36,684 bases of DNA from Phycisphaerales bacterium (lineage in GTDB: Bacteria > Planctomycetota > Phycisphaerae > Phycisphaerales > UBA1924), in contig JAJVHS010000019.1 in assembly GCA_022072615.1 (NCBI GenBank), positions 1 to 36,684 on the forward strand. Direction: 5' to 3'. The position numbers were made by a program, and so were the translations under genes. Below, piece by piece: positions 17,250 to 25,146 of the stretch. Positions within the stretch are counted from its first letter, which is position 1. Each line of letters starts with the position of its first letter. The notes under the pieces are model-generated. The model was not told the origin of the DNA. It did no database searches and saw nothing but the letters and a program-made list of their open reading frames with translations.

Positions 17250-17846
17250 GTGCCCGCCGAGCGTTCCACCACTGACGATGCGACGGTGCTCATGACGCGG
17301 GCCGCCGGTGGCGACCAGGCGGCCGCGGCACGGCTTCTGCCGCTGGTCTACGACCAGCTCCGCAAGGCTGCCCAGCTCCAGATTGCCGCCGAGCGGAGCG
17401 ACCACACGCTCAGCGCCACGGCGCTGGTCCACGAGGCGTATCTGAAACTGATCGGACCGCGGAAGGTGCCGTGGCGCGACCGTGCCCACTTCTATTCGGC
17501 GGCCGCGGAAGCGATGCGGCGCATCCTCATTGATTACGCCCGGGCTCGGGGGCGCGTCAAGCGCGGGCCTGTTCGGGTCTCGCTGGACGGCCCGTCGCCG
17601 CTGGTCGGCATGGCGGATCTGGTCTCGGAAGCGCACGTCGATCAGATCGTGAGGCTCGACGAGGCGGTGCGACGCTTGGAGCACGAGGACCCGGACGTCG
17701 TCCAGGTCGTTCGGCTCAGGTTCTACGCGGGGCTTAGCGGCGAGGAAACGGCCTCGGCGCTGGGCAGGTCCCCGGCGACGATCGATCGTGACTGGGCATG
17801 GGCACGGGCATGGCTCTTCCGGCAGTTGCAGCCCGGGGATCCGTAG
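17250..17846 (+). CDS. Planctomycete-type ECF sigma factor (sigma-70 ECF subfamily)
   Basis: 198 residues from GTG 17250; an alternative ATG is at 17292. The sequence LLPLVYDQLRKAAQLQIAAER...HTLSATALVHEAYLKLIG...WRDRAHFYSAAAEAMRRILIDYARARGRVKRG is the hallmark of the ECF group that expanded in planctomycetes and acidobacteria. Region 4 follows as DVVQVVRLRFYAGLSGEETASALGRSPATIDRDWAWARAWLFRQL. Members are usually encoded next to a Ser/Thr kinase that is thought to control them, and here such a kinase starts 24 nt downstream on the same strand. The frame is open far upstream across prfB in another phase, but that stretch has no sigma homology, so the start was set by the first residues before region 2. 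Confidence 0.88.
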   Translation: MPAERSTTDDATVLMTRAAGGDQAAAARLLPLVYDQLRKAAQLQIAAERSDHTLSATALVHEAYLKLIGPRKVPWRDRAHFYSAAAEAMRRILIDYARARGRVKRGPVRVSLDGPSPLVGMADLVSEAHVDQIVRLDEAVRRLEHEDPDVVQVVRLRFYAGLSGEETASALGRSPATIDRDWAWARAWLFRQLQPGDP

Positions 17847-17870
17847 ACCCCAACAGCAGGGAGCATGACC

Positions 17871-20672
17871 ATGGGGGCCGGCGAGCGCGAGCGGATGCGG
17901 GAGATCTTCGACCAGGTGCGGCGGCTGCCCAAGGAGCAACGCGGCGCCTTCCTCGACGCGCTGCCCGCGGCCGATGCGCCGCTGCGTGCACAGATCGAGG
18001 ACATGGTCGCGGCCCTGGACGAAGCCGGCCGGTTCCTCGCCGAGCCGACGTGCGATGGAGCCGGCGTGGCATCGGCCGGGACCGTCGATCCGCCGCTGCG
18101 CGAAACCCCCGGCACCCGCATCGGCCCGTACAAGCTCCTCCAGCTCATCGGCGAGGGCGGCTTCGGGTCGGTGTTCATGGCCGAGCAGGAGAAGCCGGTC
18201 TCCCGCAAGGTCGCGCTCAAGATCATCAAGCTGGGGATGGACACCCGGCAGGTGATCGCGCGTTTCGAAGCCGAGCGCCAGGCGCTGGCGCTGATGGACC
18301 ACCCGCACATCGCCAAGGTGCTCGACGCGGGCGCGACCGAGACGGGCCGGCCCTACTTCGTGATGGAGCTGTGCAAGGGCGACCCGATCGTCGAGTACTG
18401 CGACAAGAACAACCTGTCGATCCCTGATCGCCTGGAGCTGTTCAGCCAGGTGTGCACCGCCGTCCAGCACGCGCACACCAAGGGCATCATCCACCGCGAC
18501 CTCAAGCCCACGAACATCCTGGTGTCGACGCAGGACGGCCGGCCGCACGCCCGGGTGATCGACTTCGGCATCGCCAAGGCCACGGCGAGCAAGCTCACGG
18601 AGAAGACGCTCTTCACCGAGCACCGCCAGCTGATCGGGACGCCCGAGTACATGAGCCCGGAGCAGGCCGAGGGATCGCTGGACATCGACACGCGCACGGA
18701 CGTGTACTCGCTGGGCGTCGTGCTCTACGAGCTTCTCACGGGCACCACGCCCTTCAGCAGCGAGGAGCTCCGGTCGGCGGCTTATGCCGAGATCCAGCGG
18801 ATCATCCGCGAGGTCGAGCCTCCCAGGCCCAGCACGCGGCTGTCGATGAACACCGACACGCTGGCGAGCGTCGCCGCTCGGCGGCTGGTCGAGCCCAGGC
18901 GCCTGGGCACCATCGTCCGCGGCGAACTCGACTGGATCGTGATGAAGGCCCTGGAGAAGGACCGTCAGCGCCGCTACGAGACCGCCAACGGCCTGGCGAT
19001 GGACGTGCGCCGGTACCTGGCCGGCGAAGCGGTGCTCGCCGCCCCGCCGAGCCGGGCGTACCGCCTCAGGAAATTCGTCCGCCGCCACCGCGCGGGCGTG
19101 GTGCTCGCCTCGGCGCTGACGACCACCGTCGTCCTGGGGCTGATCGGAACGTCCGTGGGTCTCGCGTGGGCGGTCCGCGAGCGGGACCGGGCCGATGACG
19201 CGGCCCGGGCGGCCAGCGCGGCGCAGATCGTCGCCCAGGAGCGGTCGCGGGACCTCGAGAAAGTGGTGTCGTTCCAAGCGGCTCAGTTGTCCGGGGTGGA
19301 CGTGATGCAGATGGGAATCCGGTTCCGGCAGGACCTGATGGAGGGGATCCGCCGGGCGGGTGCGTCGGCGAATTCGCCCGCCGCGACCATCGAGGCAAAC
19401 CTTGCGGCTGCGGACGCGGCGCTGGTCGGCATCGACCTGACGGGCGTGGCACGATCGGCGCTCGAGAACGGGATCCTGCGGCCGTCGATCGACGCCATCT
19501 CGCGGGAGTTCAACGACCAGCCCGGCGTGCGCGCCGACCTGCTCCTGAGCGTGAGCGAGAGCTCGCGGCGGCTGGGGTTGTTTGAGTTCGCCGTCCAGCC
19601 CGGCCGCGACGCGTTCGATCTGCGGACTGCCGAACTGGGGCCGGCCGACGCGAAGACCCTCAATGCCCGCATGCGCGCGGCGCTTCTCGCCAAGGACCTG
19701 GGGAAGCTGGACGAGGCCGAGGCGCAGCTCAGGGAGTGCCTGGCGATCGCGATCAAGGAGCACGGTGAGGACGCGAAGATCACCGTTGATCTTCGCGCCA
19801 ATCTCGCCACCGCGCTCACCGCTCAGGCGAAGTTCCAGGAAGCCGCGGAGCTTTACCAGCTGGCGCTGCCGTGGCTGCGGGCCAACGCCGGGCCGCGGGA
19901 CGAGGAGACCCTGGGCTGCATGGCCTCGCTGGCCTCCGCGCTGAGCAACCTCAAGCGGTTCGACGAGGCTGAACCGCTGTTCCGCGAGTCGGTGGAAGGG
20001 TTCCGGTCGCTGTACGGGACGGGCAACCTGCGGTCGATCCAGGCCCTCAATAACTTCGCGGGCTTCTATCGTGCCAAGAGTGATTACACCGCCGCGCTCG
20101 CGACGTACGAAGAGGCGCTGGAGGCGGCTCGACCGACGCTGGGTGACGATCACTGGCTGACGCTCATACTGACCGACAACATCGGCGGCGTGCGATTCGC
20201 TCAATCGGACGCCGAGGGAGCCGCGACCTACGCCCGGGCGGCCCTCGACGGCCGGCGGCGGGTGCTGGGCGAGAACCACCCGGCCACGCTGCGTTCGTGC
20301 TTCAACCTCGCCAAGGTGGTCGAATCAAAGGGAGATCTGCAGGAGGCGATTTCGCTCTACGGCCGAGCGGTGAGCGGATTCAGGAAGGTGTACGGCGAGT
20401 TCCATTCCTACACCGTGTCGGCGCGGACGTCGCTGGCCGGGGCGCTGATGAATGCCGGCAGCTTCCAGGAGTGCTCGGAGCTGCTCCTTGAGGAATCGCA
20501 ACTCCTGGACGCCGCCGACGCTCCGCCGGACCGGCGCCGGGCGGTCACGCGCGCGATCTCCATCCTGTACGAGAAGTGGGACGCGGCCGAGCCCGGCAAG
20601 GGTTACGACGCCAAGGCCGCGGAGTGGAAGGCACGGCTTGCCGCCCTGCCGGCACCGCCCGAGAAGAAGTGA
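17871..20672 (+). CDS. Membrane-anchored Ser/Thr protein kinase with C-terminal TPR repeats
   Basis: 933 residues. The Hanks-type kinase domain spans about 85-385: glycine loop IGEGGFGSVF (94-103), K117 (VALK), catalytic loop HRDLKPTN (D210, N215), DFG (D231) and GTPEYMSPEQ, all intact, so it should be active. One membrane segment (about 408-434) separates it from a periplasmic half with tetratricopeptide repeats of the Kinesin-light-chain type (TLNARMRAALLAKDLGKLDEAEAQLRECL and similar units). The N-terminal 60 residues carry a short helical module (REIFDQVRRLPKEQRGAFLDAL) common in these kinases. An ATG at 17865 is also possible, but AGGGAG is 7 nt from the one at 17871 and only 1 nt from the other. 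It probably signals together with the adjacent ECF sigma factor. Confidence 0.92.
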   Translation: MGAGERERMREIFDQVRRLPKEQRGAFLDALPAADAPLRAQIEDMVAALDEAGRFLAEPTCDGAGVASAGTVDPPLRETPGTRIGPYKLLQLIGEGGFGSVFMAEQEKPVSRKVALKIIKLGMDTRQVIARFEAERQALALMDHPHIAKVLDAGATETGRPYFVMELCKGDPIVEYCDKNNLSIPDRLELFSQVCTAVQHAHTKGIIHRDLKPTNILVSTQDGRPHARVIDFGIAKATASKLTEKTLFTEHRQLIGTPEYMSPEQAEGSLDIDTRTDVYSLGVVLYELLTGTTPFSSEELRSAAYAEIQRIIREVEPPRPSTRLSMNTDTLASVAARRLVEPRRLGTIVRGELDWIVMKALEKDRQRRYETANGLAMDVRRYLAGEAVLAAPPSRAYRLRKFVRRHRAGVVLASALTTTVVLGLIGTSVGLAWAVRERDRADDAARAASAAQIVAQERSRDLEKVVSFQAAQLSGVDVMQMGIRFRQDLMEGIRRAGASANSPAATIEANLAAADAALVGIDLTGVARSALENGILRPSIDAISREFNDQPGVRADLLLSVSESSRRLGLFEFAVQPGRDAFDLRTAELGPADAKTLNARMRAALLAKDLGKLDEAEAQLRECLAIAIKEHGEDAKITVDLRANLATALTAQAKFQEAAELYQLALPWLRANAGPRDEETLGCMASLASALSNLKRFDEAEPLFRESVEGFRSLYGTGNLRSIQALNNFAGFYRAKSDYTAALATYEEALEAARPTLGDDHWLTLILTDNIGGVRFAQSDAEGAATYARAALDGRRRVLGENHPATLRSCFNLAKVVESKGDLQEAISLYGRAVSGFRKVYGEFHSYTVSARTSLAGALMNAGSFQECSELLLEESQLLDAADAPPDRRRAVTRAISILYEKWDAAEPGKGYDAKAAEWKARLAALPAPPEKK

Positions 20673-20701
20673 TCGACGTGTTCCGTGTGCGGTGTCGCCT
20701 C

Positions 20702-20719
20702 GGGGATCGCCGCGACCCC
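20702..20719. terminator. Hairpin between convergent genes
   Basis: GGGG-a-TCG-CCG-CGA-CCCC forms a 7-bp stem with one bulge between the kinase stop (20672) and the end of the convergent lipoprotein gene (20724), whose last bases it approaches. There is no T-tract on either strand, so a termination role is tentative. Confidence 0.25.
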
Positions 20720-20723
20720 ACGA

Positions 20724-21437
20724 TCACCGCGCGACGCGCTTCAGCACCACCGGGTCGCGCCAGAACCCATCGTGCAGGGCCGAGTTCCGCATCGCCGCGA
20801 TGAACCGGTCGATGTCGTTGGTGATGATGAGCGGACCGGCTTCATCATCGCCCGCCGGGGGCGGGGGCAGCACAGGCTCGGTCGCCGGGGCCGCCGGCGC
20901 ATCCAGCCACTGAACGTCGGGGAGCCACGCGAGCCGCGTGGCCGGGAACGAGATCGTGAGTTGGTCCCCGGTCGGCTGGACGCGCACCGCCTGGTGCGCC
21001 GGCAACGCGAGCAGGCTCAAGTGGCCGGCGTCGAGCTGCCTGCTCGACGGCTGGAACGCAAGGAATCGCCACTCGTCAATAGCGACGAGGAACCCCTTGA
21101 GCTCGACCTCGACGGTCTTGCCCTCTTCGTCGATTCGGAGGGTGCCGTCGTAGGCGTTTGGCGCCGCGGGCTGGTCGGTGGTGCGCTGCTCGCCACCGAT
21201 CACCTGCGGCTGGACGCGGCCTTCCTTCACGGCAAGGGTGCGCGGGGCGAGCACGAGATCGAATCTGTTGGTCGTGGTGTTGCCGGCGTCGTCGGTCGAC
21301 GTCTCTTCGTAACGCCATGTGCCGACGAGATCGGCATCGAACACCACGTGGTTCACGGAATAGCTCGGCTCGGGCTCGACACACGAGACCAGAAGACACG
21401 AGACGAGCACGATCACGGGCGCGGCAAGGCGAGTCAT
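20724..21437 (-). CDS. Lipoprotein of unknown function
   Basis: 237 residues from ATG 21437, which has GGAGG 6 nt upstream; a longer frame to a TTG at 21452 is less likely. The N-terminus is a lipoprotein signal (LAAPVIVLVSCLLVSC) with a lipobox ending in Cys19. The mature part begins with a strand-rich segment including DADLVGTWRYEETSTD, reminiscent of lipocalin-like GTW openings, and contains DGTLRIDEEGKTVEVELKGF and a Pro-rich linker before a C-terminal helix (IITNDIDRFIAAMRNSALHDGFW). No family is confidently recognised. It is transcribed convergently with the kinase gene and is preceded by its own TAAACT box. Confidence 0.75.
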   Translation of the reverse strand: MTRLAAPVIVLVSCLLVSCVEPEPSYSVNHVVFDADLVGTWRYEETSTDDAGNTTTNRFDLVLAPRTLAVKEGRVQPQVIGGEQRTTDQPAAPNAYDGTLRIDEEGKTVEVELKGFLVAIDEWRFLAFQPSSRQLDAGHLSLLALPAHQAVRVQPTGDQLTISFPATRLAWLPDVQWLDAPAAPATEPVLPPPPAGDDEAGPLIITNDIDRFIAAMRNSALHDGFWRDPVVLKRVAR

Positions 21438-21455
21438 GACGCACCTCCGCAACAG

Positions 21456-21461
21456 AGTTTA
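21456..21461 (-). promoter_or_regulatory. -10 box TAAACT of the lipoprotein gene
   Basis: TAAACT on the minus strand lies 18 nt before the ATG, leaving room for a short leader that contains the GGAGG ribosome binding site. No -35 is clear. Confidence 0.35.
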
Positions 21462-21572
21462 GCAAGCGTTCCTCGCAGGCCCCCGGCACCGATGGGCCGC
21501 CTCGTGAATAAAGGCATCCTGCATGCGAACAGCGTGCGAGCGCCGCCGGTCGCGACCAGGCGACGGGTGCCG

Positions 21573-22832
21573 TCAATGCGTCGCGCGGGAGACTTCCGTC
21601 AGCACATCCGCCTGGTGATCGGCGTGGTAGCTCGACCGCACCAGCGGACCCGATTCGACGACCTTGAAGCCGGCGGCGAGCCCCCACTGCTTGTACATCG
21701 CGAACTGCTCGGGCGTGACGAAGCGGTCGATGGGCAGGTGGTTCCGCGTCGGCTGGAGGTACTGGCCGATGGTGAGGATGTCGCATGAATCCAAGGCATC
21801 AGGCATCAGGCATCGGGCATCAGGAGAATCAGGCACGTCAGCACGCAGCGGTTCCTGGCCTGATGCCGGTTGCCTGTTGCCTGTTGCCTTCACCGACCTC
21901 GCCGCCCGCGTCGCGGCCTGGATCTCCCCGATCGCCTCGGCGATCTCGTCGTCCTTCTCGCCGATGCCCACCATGATGCCCGTCTTGGCGACGCCGCCCT
22001 GCTCCTTCACCCGGCGCAGCAGCTCGAGCGACCGATCGAACTTCGCGCTGGGGCGGACCGCGGGGTACATGCGGCGCACGGTCTCGAGGTTGTGGTTGAT
22101 GATGTGCGGACGAGCGTCGATCACCATCTGCAGCGCCGGCCAGTTGCCCTCGAAATCGGGGATGAGCACCTCGATCGAGAGGCCCGGGCACGCTTCACGC
22201 GTGCGGGCGATCGTCTCGGCCCAGATTCCCGCGCCGCCGTCGGGCAGCTCGTCGCGGTTGACGCTCGTGATCACCAGGTGCCGCAGCCGGGCGCCCTCGT
22301 ACATCAGGCTGATCGATTCGGCGACGCGGCGAGGCTCGTCCTTGTCGAGGACGGGCGGCCTTCCGGTCTTCACGTTGCAGAAGCCGCAGGCCCGGGTGCA
22401 GGTATCGCCGAGGATCATGATGGTGGCGACGCCGCGGGACCAGCACTCTCCCATGTTCGGGCAGCCGGCCTCCTCGCACACGGTGTGCAGGGAGTGCTTG
22501 GAGAGGATGTTCTTGAGGCGGTTGTAGCCTTCGCCGCCGGGGACCTTGGCCCGGATCCAGTGGGGCTTGCGGCGGGGGGCGAGGTGCTCGACCGCCCCGG
22601 CCTGGTTATTGAGGACCAGGCTCGACAGGCTGAGGGCGGGTTTCTCGACCCGGCGCAGGGGGTCGCCCCCAAGAGGCCTTGGGTGCCTCGCCAAGGTACG
22701 ATCAAGTGCGGACTGGGAAACCGGTGCGAACGAACCCGCACCTTGAGCCGTAGATCGACCGCCGGAGTGAGTGGAGGTTCCGCCGGTGATCGGGGCATTC
22801 GAGCCGTTTTCCGGTGGAACGTGGTCGGTCAT
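21573..22832 (-). CDS. lipA: Lipoyl synthase with an in-frame repeat insertion
   Basis: 419 residues. LipA is a radical-SAM enzyme that inserts two sulfurs into protein-bound octanoyl groups. The auxiliary cluster motif C119-EEAG-C124-PNMGE-C130 and the radical-SAM motif C145-TRA-C149-GF-C152 are both intact, as are ITSVNRDELPDGG, IPDFEGN, HNLETV, ILTIGQYLQPT and the C-terminal RSSYHAD. Two regions exceed the usual ~290-330 residues: an N-terminal extension of about 85 residues before RKPHWIRAK, and about 35 residues (roughly 312-348) between helix IGEIQAATRA and CDILTIGQYLQ. The second is encoded by a palindromic repeat. The start could be internal to the extension. TAGACT lies 6 nt before the ATG. 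Confidence 0.93.
   Translation of the reverse strand: MTDHVPPENGSNAPITGGTSTHSGGRSTAQGAGSFAPVSQSALDRTLARHPRPLGGDPLRRVEKPALSLSSLVLNNQAGAVEHLAPRRKPHWIRAKVPGGEGYNRLKNILSKHSLHTVCEEAGCPNMGECWSRGVATIMILGDTCTRACGFCNVKTGRPPVLDKDEPRRVAESISLMYEGARLRHLVITSVNRDELPDGGAGIWAETIARTREACPGLSIEVLIPDFEGNWPALQMVIDARPHIINHNLETVRRMYPAVRPSAKFDRSLELLRRVKEQGGVAKTGIMVGIGEKDDEIAEAIGEIQAATRAARSVKATGNRQPASGQEPLRADVPDSPDARCLMPDALDSCDILTIGQYLQPTRNHLPIDRFVTPEQFAMYKQWGLAAGFKVVESGPLVRSSYHADHQADVLTEVSRATH
21793..21890. repeat. Palindromic repeat element inserted in frame in lipA
   Basis: Two 32-nt arms, 21793-21824 and 21859-21890, are inverted repeats of each other with 4 mismatches and a 34-nt spacer. Each arm is itself built of 7-nt units: GGCATCA tandemly on the left, and on the right the complement of GGCAACA units. 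The mismatches are the same A/T change in three successive units plus one C/G. The element is translated as residues 315-346 of LipA without a stop, and would fold into a long hairpin in the mRNA. Confidence 0.85.
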
Positions 22833-22838
22833 CGAGCA

Positions 22839-22844
22839 AGTCTA
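22839..22844 (-). promoter_or_regulatory. -10 box TAGACT of lipA, leaderless geometry
   Basis: TAGACT on the minus strand is followed after 6 nt by the lipA ATG at 22832. No ribosome binding site is present and no -35 is convincing. Confidence 0.4.
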
Positions 22845-23087
22845 GTCGCCAGTGATCCAGCACTCGGCGGCCGATGGAGTGGTTATTGGGTCCGGGGGGG
22901 CCAGGGGCTCGTGGTCGGGGACCGAGTGAAAATGCGCTGGCTAGGTAAACCGCCCGGACAGGGGCGGTCGATGCAGTTGTCGGACGGTGCCGCGAAGGTC
23001 CGAAAGGAATCCGTACCGACGCACGCTCGGGTGTTTTGAGCGGTGATCGGTGGAAGTTCGTGAACAGTGGTGAGCGGCTTTCTATGA

Positions 23088-23115
23088 TTGGGTCTTGGCT
23101 CGCGGTTCGTATTCT
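23088..23115 (+). promoter_or_regulatory. Weak promoter candidate for the exopolysaccharide operon
   Basis: TTGGGT (23088-23093) and TATTCT (23110-23115) are spaced by 16 nt, about 80 nt upstream of the first gene. Each matches the sigma-70 consensus only partly. Confidence 0.2.
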
Positions 23116-23141
23116 GGACGGTTGAGGGCATACGAGTTCTA

Positions 23142-23162
23142 GGACGTGACAACCGGACGTCC
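23142..23162. promoter_or_regulatory. Operator-like inverted and direct repeat
   Basis: GGACGT-N9-ACGTCC is a perfect 6-bp inverted repeat centred about 44 nt upstream of the ATG at 23196; GGACGT also recurs directly at 23155. A regulator binding site is possible, but no regulator is identified. Confidence 0.3.
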
Positions 23163-23195
23163 AGTGCGTTGCGGATCCGATTGAAAGGTAGATGC

Positions 23196-24947
23196 ATGCG
23201 ATCGGTCGACGTGCCACCGGAGAGACGTGATTCGAGCTGCTCGCTTCAGAGCGAACCGACAGCCAGCATGCTGGCGTCACGGGCGGGGCTTGTCGCGGCG
23301 GCCGCCGCGGCCGGTTCGCTGCTCGGCGGATGCTCGATGGATTCGTTCATCGATCCGAGCATCACCGGCCGCTGGGAAGCGACGCCGACGAGCCTTCCGA
23401 TCCTCGACCGCATCAGCGTGATCGAGGACGACAATGGCGATGACATCGAGCTGACGGAGGTCACGCCCGAGGACCTGATCGCCGAGGCGCGTGAGTACCG
23501 CATCTCGCCGGGCGACCGGCTGCTCATCACGCTGTACGACTTCGAAGACCGCCAGGGCGGCACCGAGTTGCCCCGCGACGTTGACCTCCAGGGCAACATC
23601 GACCTGCCGCAGCTGGGGCTGGTGAACGTCGCGGGCCGGACCGTTCTGGGCGCGCAGGACGAGATCGGTCGCGTGATGTCGCGGATTGTGCGCGACCCGC
23701 TGATCGCGATCGTTCCCGTGGCGCAGCGTCAGCAGACGTTTACGATGATCGGCGCGGTGGAAACGCCCGGGCCGTACTTCATCCCCCGCCCGGATTACCG
23801 CCTGCTGGAGGCGGTGACGGCGTCGGGCAGGTTCCCCGAGACGATTGAGGAGATCTACGTCATCCGGCAGATTGCGCTGGATGAGTCGGTGCGAGCGGGC
23901 ATCAAGCCCCAGACGCCCGACACCGGCGAAACGCAGACGACCCGGCCGACGACGCCCGACACGACCAAGCCGGCCGACTCGCTCATCGACCTGATCGACG
24001 AGCTCTCGGGGGGCAAGGATCAGCCGCAGCCTGCGGGAGACCAGCCGAAGGACCCTGCTCCCGCGCCGGCTCCCGAGCCGATGCCGGACTCGCCGCCTGA
24101 TTCGCCGTCGGAACCGCCGGCGCCGGCCGAGGACCTGCCCGAGCCGAAGACCTCGGCGCCGGGCGTGCTCGCGGCCGCGATCAACCTCGATGGGTCGCAG
24201 CCCGGCGATGCGACGCCGCCTCCGGCCCCGGGCGCCCGGTCCGACGAGCCGCCGCCGATCGACCTGGTGCAGCCGGGAGAGAGCCAGCAGCCCGCGGTCG
24301 ACCTGTCCCGGACGGACGACGAGCCGACGTGGGTCTTTGTCAACGGTGAATGGGTGATGGTCAAGACCGGCCCGTCGGCGCAGCCCGGCGCGGGCCAGGA
24401 CCGTTCCGGTTCGGGACCATCGGCGACGGGTGAGACGGGGCCCTCGGCGCTCGTCACGCAGCGCGTGATCCGCATCCCGGTCAAGCAGCTCCTGGCGGGC
24501 GACGCCAGGTACAACATCGTGGTGCGCCAGGGCGACACGATCCGCGTGCCGTCGCCGATCGCCGGTCTGGTCTACATGACCGGCCAGGTCCAGCGGCCGG
24601 GGCCGTACACGCTGCCGGACGTGGGCAAGCTGACGCTGCTGCGGGCGGTTGACTCGGCGGGCGGGCTTTCGGCGATCGCCATCCCCGAGCGCTGCGACAT
24701 CACGCGCATCGTGGGCCGCGACCGGCAGGCGACGATCCGGCTCAACCTGCGCTCGATCAGCGAGCAGACCGAGCCGGACATCTACCTCAAGCCCGACGAC
24801 CGCATCAACGTGGGCACGAACTTCTGGGCGCTGCCGCTGGCGGTGCTGCGCGGCGGCTTCCGGACGAATTACGGTTTCGGTTTCGTGGTGGATCGCAACT
24901 TCGGCAACGACATCTTCGGCCCGCCGCCGGAGGATCGTTCGTTCTGA
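23196..24947 (+). CDS. Polysaccharide export lipoprotein (Wza-like, Poly_export and SLBB domains)
   Basis: 583 residues. A hydrophobic signal ends in the lipobox LLGGC (Cys46), predicting an outer-membrane lipoprotein. The Poly_export domain is visible as EYRISPGDRLLITLYDFEDRQGG...VDLQGNIDLPQLGLVNVAGRTVLGAQDEI. SLBB-type segments follow: FTMIGAVETPGPYFIPRPDYRLLEAVTASGRF, and after a ~170-residue Pro/Asp/Glu-rich linker, VYMTGQVQRPGPYTLPDVGKLTLLRAVDSAGGL. Such proteins form the outer-membrane channel for exopolysaccharide. The ATG at 23196 has AAAGG 7 nt upstream; starting at the Met at 23268 would give a more normal 22-residue signal but has no clear ribosome binding site. The long acidic linker between the SLBB segments is unusual. 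It is the first gene of the exopolysaccharide locus. Confidence 0.9.
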   Translation: MRSVDVPPERRDSSCSLQSEPTASMLASRAGLVAAAAAAGSLLGGCSMDSFIDPSITGRWEATPTSLPILDRISVIEDDNGDDIELTEVTPEDLIAEAREYRISPGDRLLITLYDFEDRQGGTELPRDVDLQGNIDLPQLGLVNVAGRTVLGAQDEIGRVMSRIVRDPLIAIVPVAQRQQTFTMIGAVETPGPYFIPRPDYRLLEAVTASGRFPETIEEIYVIRQIALDESVRAGIKPQTPDTGETQTTRPTTPDTTKPADSLIDLIDELSGGKDQPQPAGDQPKDPAPAPAPEPMPDSPPDSPSEPPAPAEDLPEPKTSAPGVLAAAINLDGSQPGDATPPPAPGARSDEPPPIDLVQPGESQQPAVDLSRTDDEPTWVFVNGEWVMVKTGPSAQPGAGQDRSGSGPSATGETGPSALVTQRVIRIPVKQLLAGDARYNIVVRQGDTIRVPSPIAGLVYMTGQVQRPGPYTLPDVGKLTLLRAVDSAGGLSAIAIPERCDITRIVGRDRQATIRLNLRSISEQTEPDIYLKPDDRINVGTNFWALPLAVLRGGFRTNYGFGFVVDRNFGNDIFGPPPEDRSF

Positions 24948-25146
24948 CCTGGCCGCCCGGTGAACCGGGCCGGTCGGGAATCCGTAGGTTTGCGGGGAGG
25001 CCCGTCCGGGGTGGCCGCGGGCTTCCGTCGCTTGCTCGGCACTCGCCGAGCCGAAGCGCCCGGCGTGCGGATTCTGTGGGAGGCGCAGCCGGTGGTCCGG
25101 GGCGGGATGCCCGACCTGCCGGACGGGTTTGTCGAGAGACTGGACG

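Larger units (their letters stand above)
22833..23195. other. Intergenic region between lipA and the exopolysaccharide locus
   Basis: 363 nt without a convincing gene. It holds the lipA -10 box at its left end, a weak plus-strand promoter candidate (23088-23115), an operator-like repeat (23142-23162), and the AAAGG ribosome binding site of the export gene at its right end. I see no riboswitch or RNA gene in the remaining ~240 nt. Confidence 0.6.

Noticed and set aside
16974..20279. Open frame of about 1100 codons on the minus strand across prfB, the sigma factor and the kinase.
   Set aside because: It crosses three well-supported genes on the other strand and has no domain signature.
23097..23111. 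Possible sigma-54 (-24/-12) promoter, TGGCTCGCGGTTCG.
   Set aside because: The GG element is present but the -12 GC element is not at the required spacing, so the match is poor.
24950..24980. Hairpin CCCGG-TGAA-CCGGG just after the export lipoprotein gene as a terminator.
   Set aside because: The stem is only about 6 bp and no T-tract follows; it is not strong enough to list as a feature.
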